Positions 5,823-6,612 of a stretch of 6,612 nucleotides of DNA are shown in pieces. The first letter of the stretch is position 1. Each line of letters starts with the position of its first letter. Under the pieces are notes generated by a model that made no database searches, was not told where the DNA came from, and saw nothing but the letters and a program-made list of their open reading frames with translations. A program made the translations under genes and the position numbers. The stretch spans positions 1 through 6,612 of the forward strand of contig DATNIC010000255.1 of the NCBI GenBank assembly GCA_035604635.1. The letters run 5' to 3'. This stretch comes from DATNIC01 sp035604635 (lineage in GTDB: Bacteria; Vulcanimicrobiota; Vulcanimicrobiia; Vulcanimicrobiales; Vulcanimicrobiaceae).

Positions 5823-6612
5823 ACCCACACGGCGACTTCATCCTCACGATCGCCTGCGCCGACGTCATGGGGATCGTTCACGCGGTTTCGGGCTTCTTGC
5901 TCGAGCACGACTGCAACATCATCGACAGCGCGCAGTTCGACGACCCGCTCTCGGGGCGGTTCTTCATGCGGGTCGCCTTCGTGCGGGCCGGTCCGCGCGC
6001 GCCGGACGACGCGCAGACGCTGCGCACGGCATTCGCGCCGGTCGCGGAGCGCTACGGCATGGAGTTCGTCCTCCGCGATCAGACGGTCAAGCTGCGGTTG
6101 CTCATCCTGGTGTCGCGTCAGGGCCACTGCCTCAACGATCTCTTGTTCCGGTACGGTTCGGGAGAGCTGCACGTCGAAATCCCGGCGATCGTTTCGAACC
6201 ATCGCGACTTTGAAGCGCTGGCCGCGAATTACAACGTCCCGTATCACTACCTGCCGGTGGGCGCCGCCAACCGGGTCGAGCAAGAGGCCCGCATCCTCGC
6301 CCTCGTCGCCTCCGAGCGGATCGACCTTGTCGTGCTGGCGCGGTACATGCAGATCCTCACGTCGGCCACCTGCGCGGCACTCGCCGGCCGGGCGATCAAC
6401 ATCCACCACTCGTTCTTGCCGAGCTTCAAGGGCGCGAACCCGTACGCGCAGGCGCACGCGCGCGGCGTGAAGCTGATCGGCGCGACCGCGCACTACGTGA
6501 CCGATGACCTCGACGAAGGTCCGATCATCGAGCAGGACGTCGCGCGAGTCGACCACGCCTCGGCCGTCAGCGACCTCGTCGCGATCGGCCGGGACGTCGA
6601 GTGCATGGTGCT
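5819..6612 (+). CDS. purU: Formyltetrahydrofolate deformylase, cut by the right edge
   Basis: The first 264 residues are present. PurU hydrolyses 10-formyltetrahydrofolate to formate and tetrahydrofolate, supplying formate for PurT-type purine synthesis and balancing the one-carbon pool. The N-terminal ACT domain starts at once (FILTIACADVMGIV, 7-20; NIIDSAQFDD, 33-42; FFMRV, 48-52). The formyltransferase-fold catalytic domain follows, with SNH (126-128), the LARYMQIL segment (173-180), INIHHSFLPSFKGANPY (193-209) carrying catalytic Asn194 and His196, and HYVTDDLDEGPIIEQD (225-240) carrying catalytic Asp232. GRDVE (257-261) is near the family's C-terminus, so I estimate about 20 residues are missing. 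The GTG start overlaps the cysteine synthase stop as GTGA; no Shine-Dalgarno is evident, which suggests translational coupling. In E. coli the enzyme is activated by methionine and inhibited by glycine, probably through the ACT domain, which fits the sulfur amino acid neighbours. Confidence 0.93.
   Translation, partial: MNPHGDFILTIACADVMGIVHAVSGFLLEHDCNIIDSAQFDDPLSGRFFMRVAFVRAGPRAPDDAQTLRTAFAPVAERYGMEFVLRDQTVKLRLLILVSRQGHCLNDLLFRYGSGELHVEIPAIVSNHRDFEALAANYNVPYHYLPVGAANRVEQEARILALVASERIDLVVLARYMQILTSATCAALAGRAINIHHSFLPSFKGANPYAQAHARGVKLIGATAHYVTDDLDEGPIIEQDVARVDHASAVSDLVAIGRDVECMV

Noticed and set aside
4782..5828. N-terminal extension of the methyltransferase to give a 603-residue protein
   Set aside because: The added 349 codons are antisense to a well-supported cysteine synthase gene and show no domain; the ATG at 4781 gives a normal family length.
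5756..6556. A 266-codon minus-strand open frame
   Set aside because: Antisense to purU, whose catalytic residues are all present; the minus frame has low-complexity Arg/Val/Asp composition and no motif.

Overview
The window is a gene-dense stretch of high-GC bacterial DNA. It holds six complete protein genes and one gene cut by the right edge, with almost no non-coding sequence. I see no RNA gene, insertion sequence, CRISPR array, integration site or long repeat. The tight packing (4-bp overlaps and gaps of 5 to 62 bp) and the ABC-type solute-binding proteins point to a free-living heterotroph with a large transport repertoire. The sequence alone does not fix the phylum, and I do not name one.

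Left block (1-2782, plus strand): three genes in a tight operon. First is an exported branched-chain-amino-acid-type (LivJ-like) solute-binding protein. It overlaps the start of an NMT1/SsuA/THI5-type binding protein that has no signal peptide. Five bases later comes a VOC-superfamily (glyoxalase / extradiol dioxygenase fold) metalloprotein. The operon probably starts or continues left of the window. No permease or ATPase gene is in view.

Middle block (2779-4781, minus strand): a class I SAM-dependent methyltransferase followed 62 bp downstream by a single-domain MetE-like (cobalamin-independent methionine synthase II family) protein with all four zinc ligands. The MetE-like gene meets the VOC gene tail to tail, and their stop codons share the same four bases.

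Right block (4824-6612, plus strand): a cysteine synthase gene, divergent from the methyltransferase across only 42 bp, overlaps the start of purU (formyltetrahydrofolate deformylase) by 4 bp. purU runs off the window.

The middle and right blocks share a theme of sulfur amino acid and one-carbon metabolism: cysteine synthesis, a methionine-synthase-like methyl transfer, SAM-dependent methylation and release of formate from 10-formyl-THF. The left block looks like uptake and conversion of an unknown organic solute, and parts of it are less GC-rich. The most interesting points are the signal-less binding-protein fold coupled to an exported binding protein and a VOC enzyme, and the unknown true substrate of the single-domain MetE-like protein.
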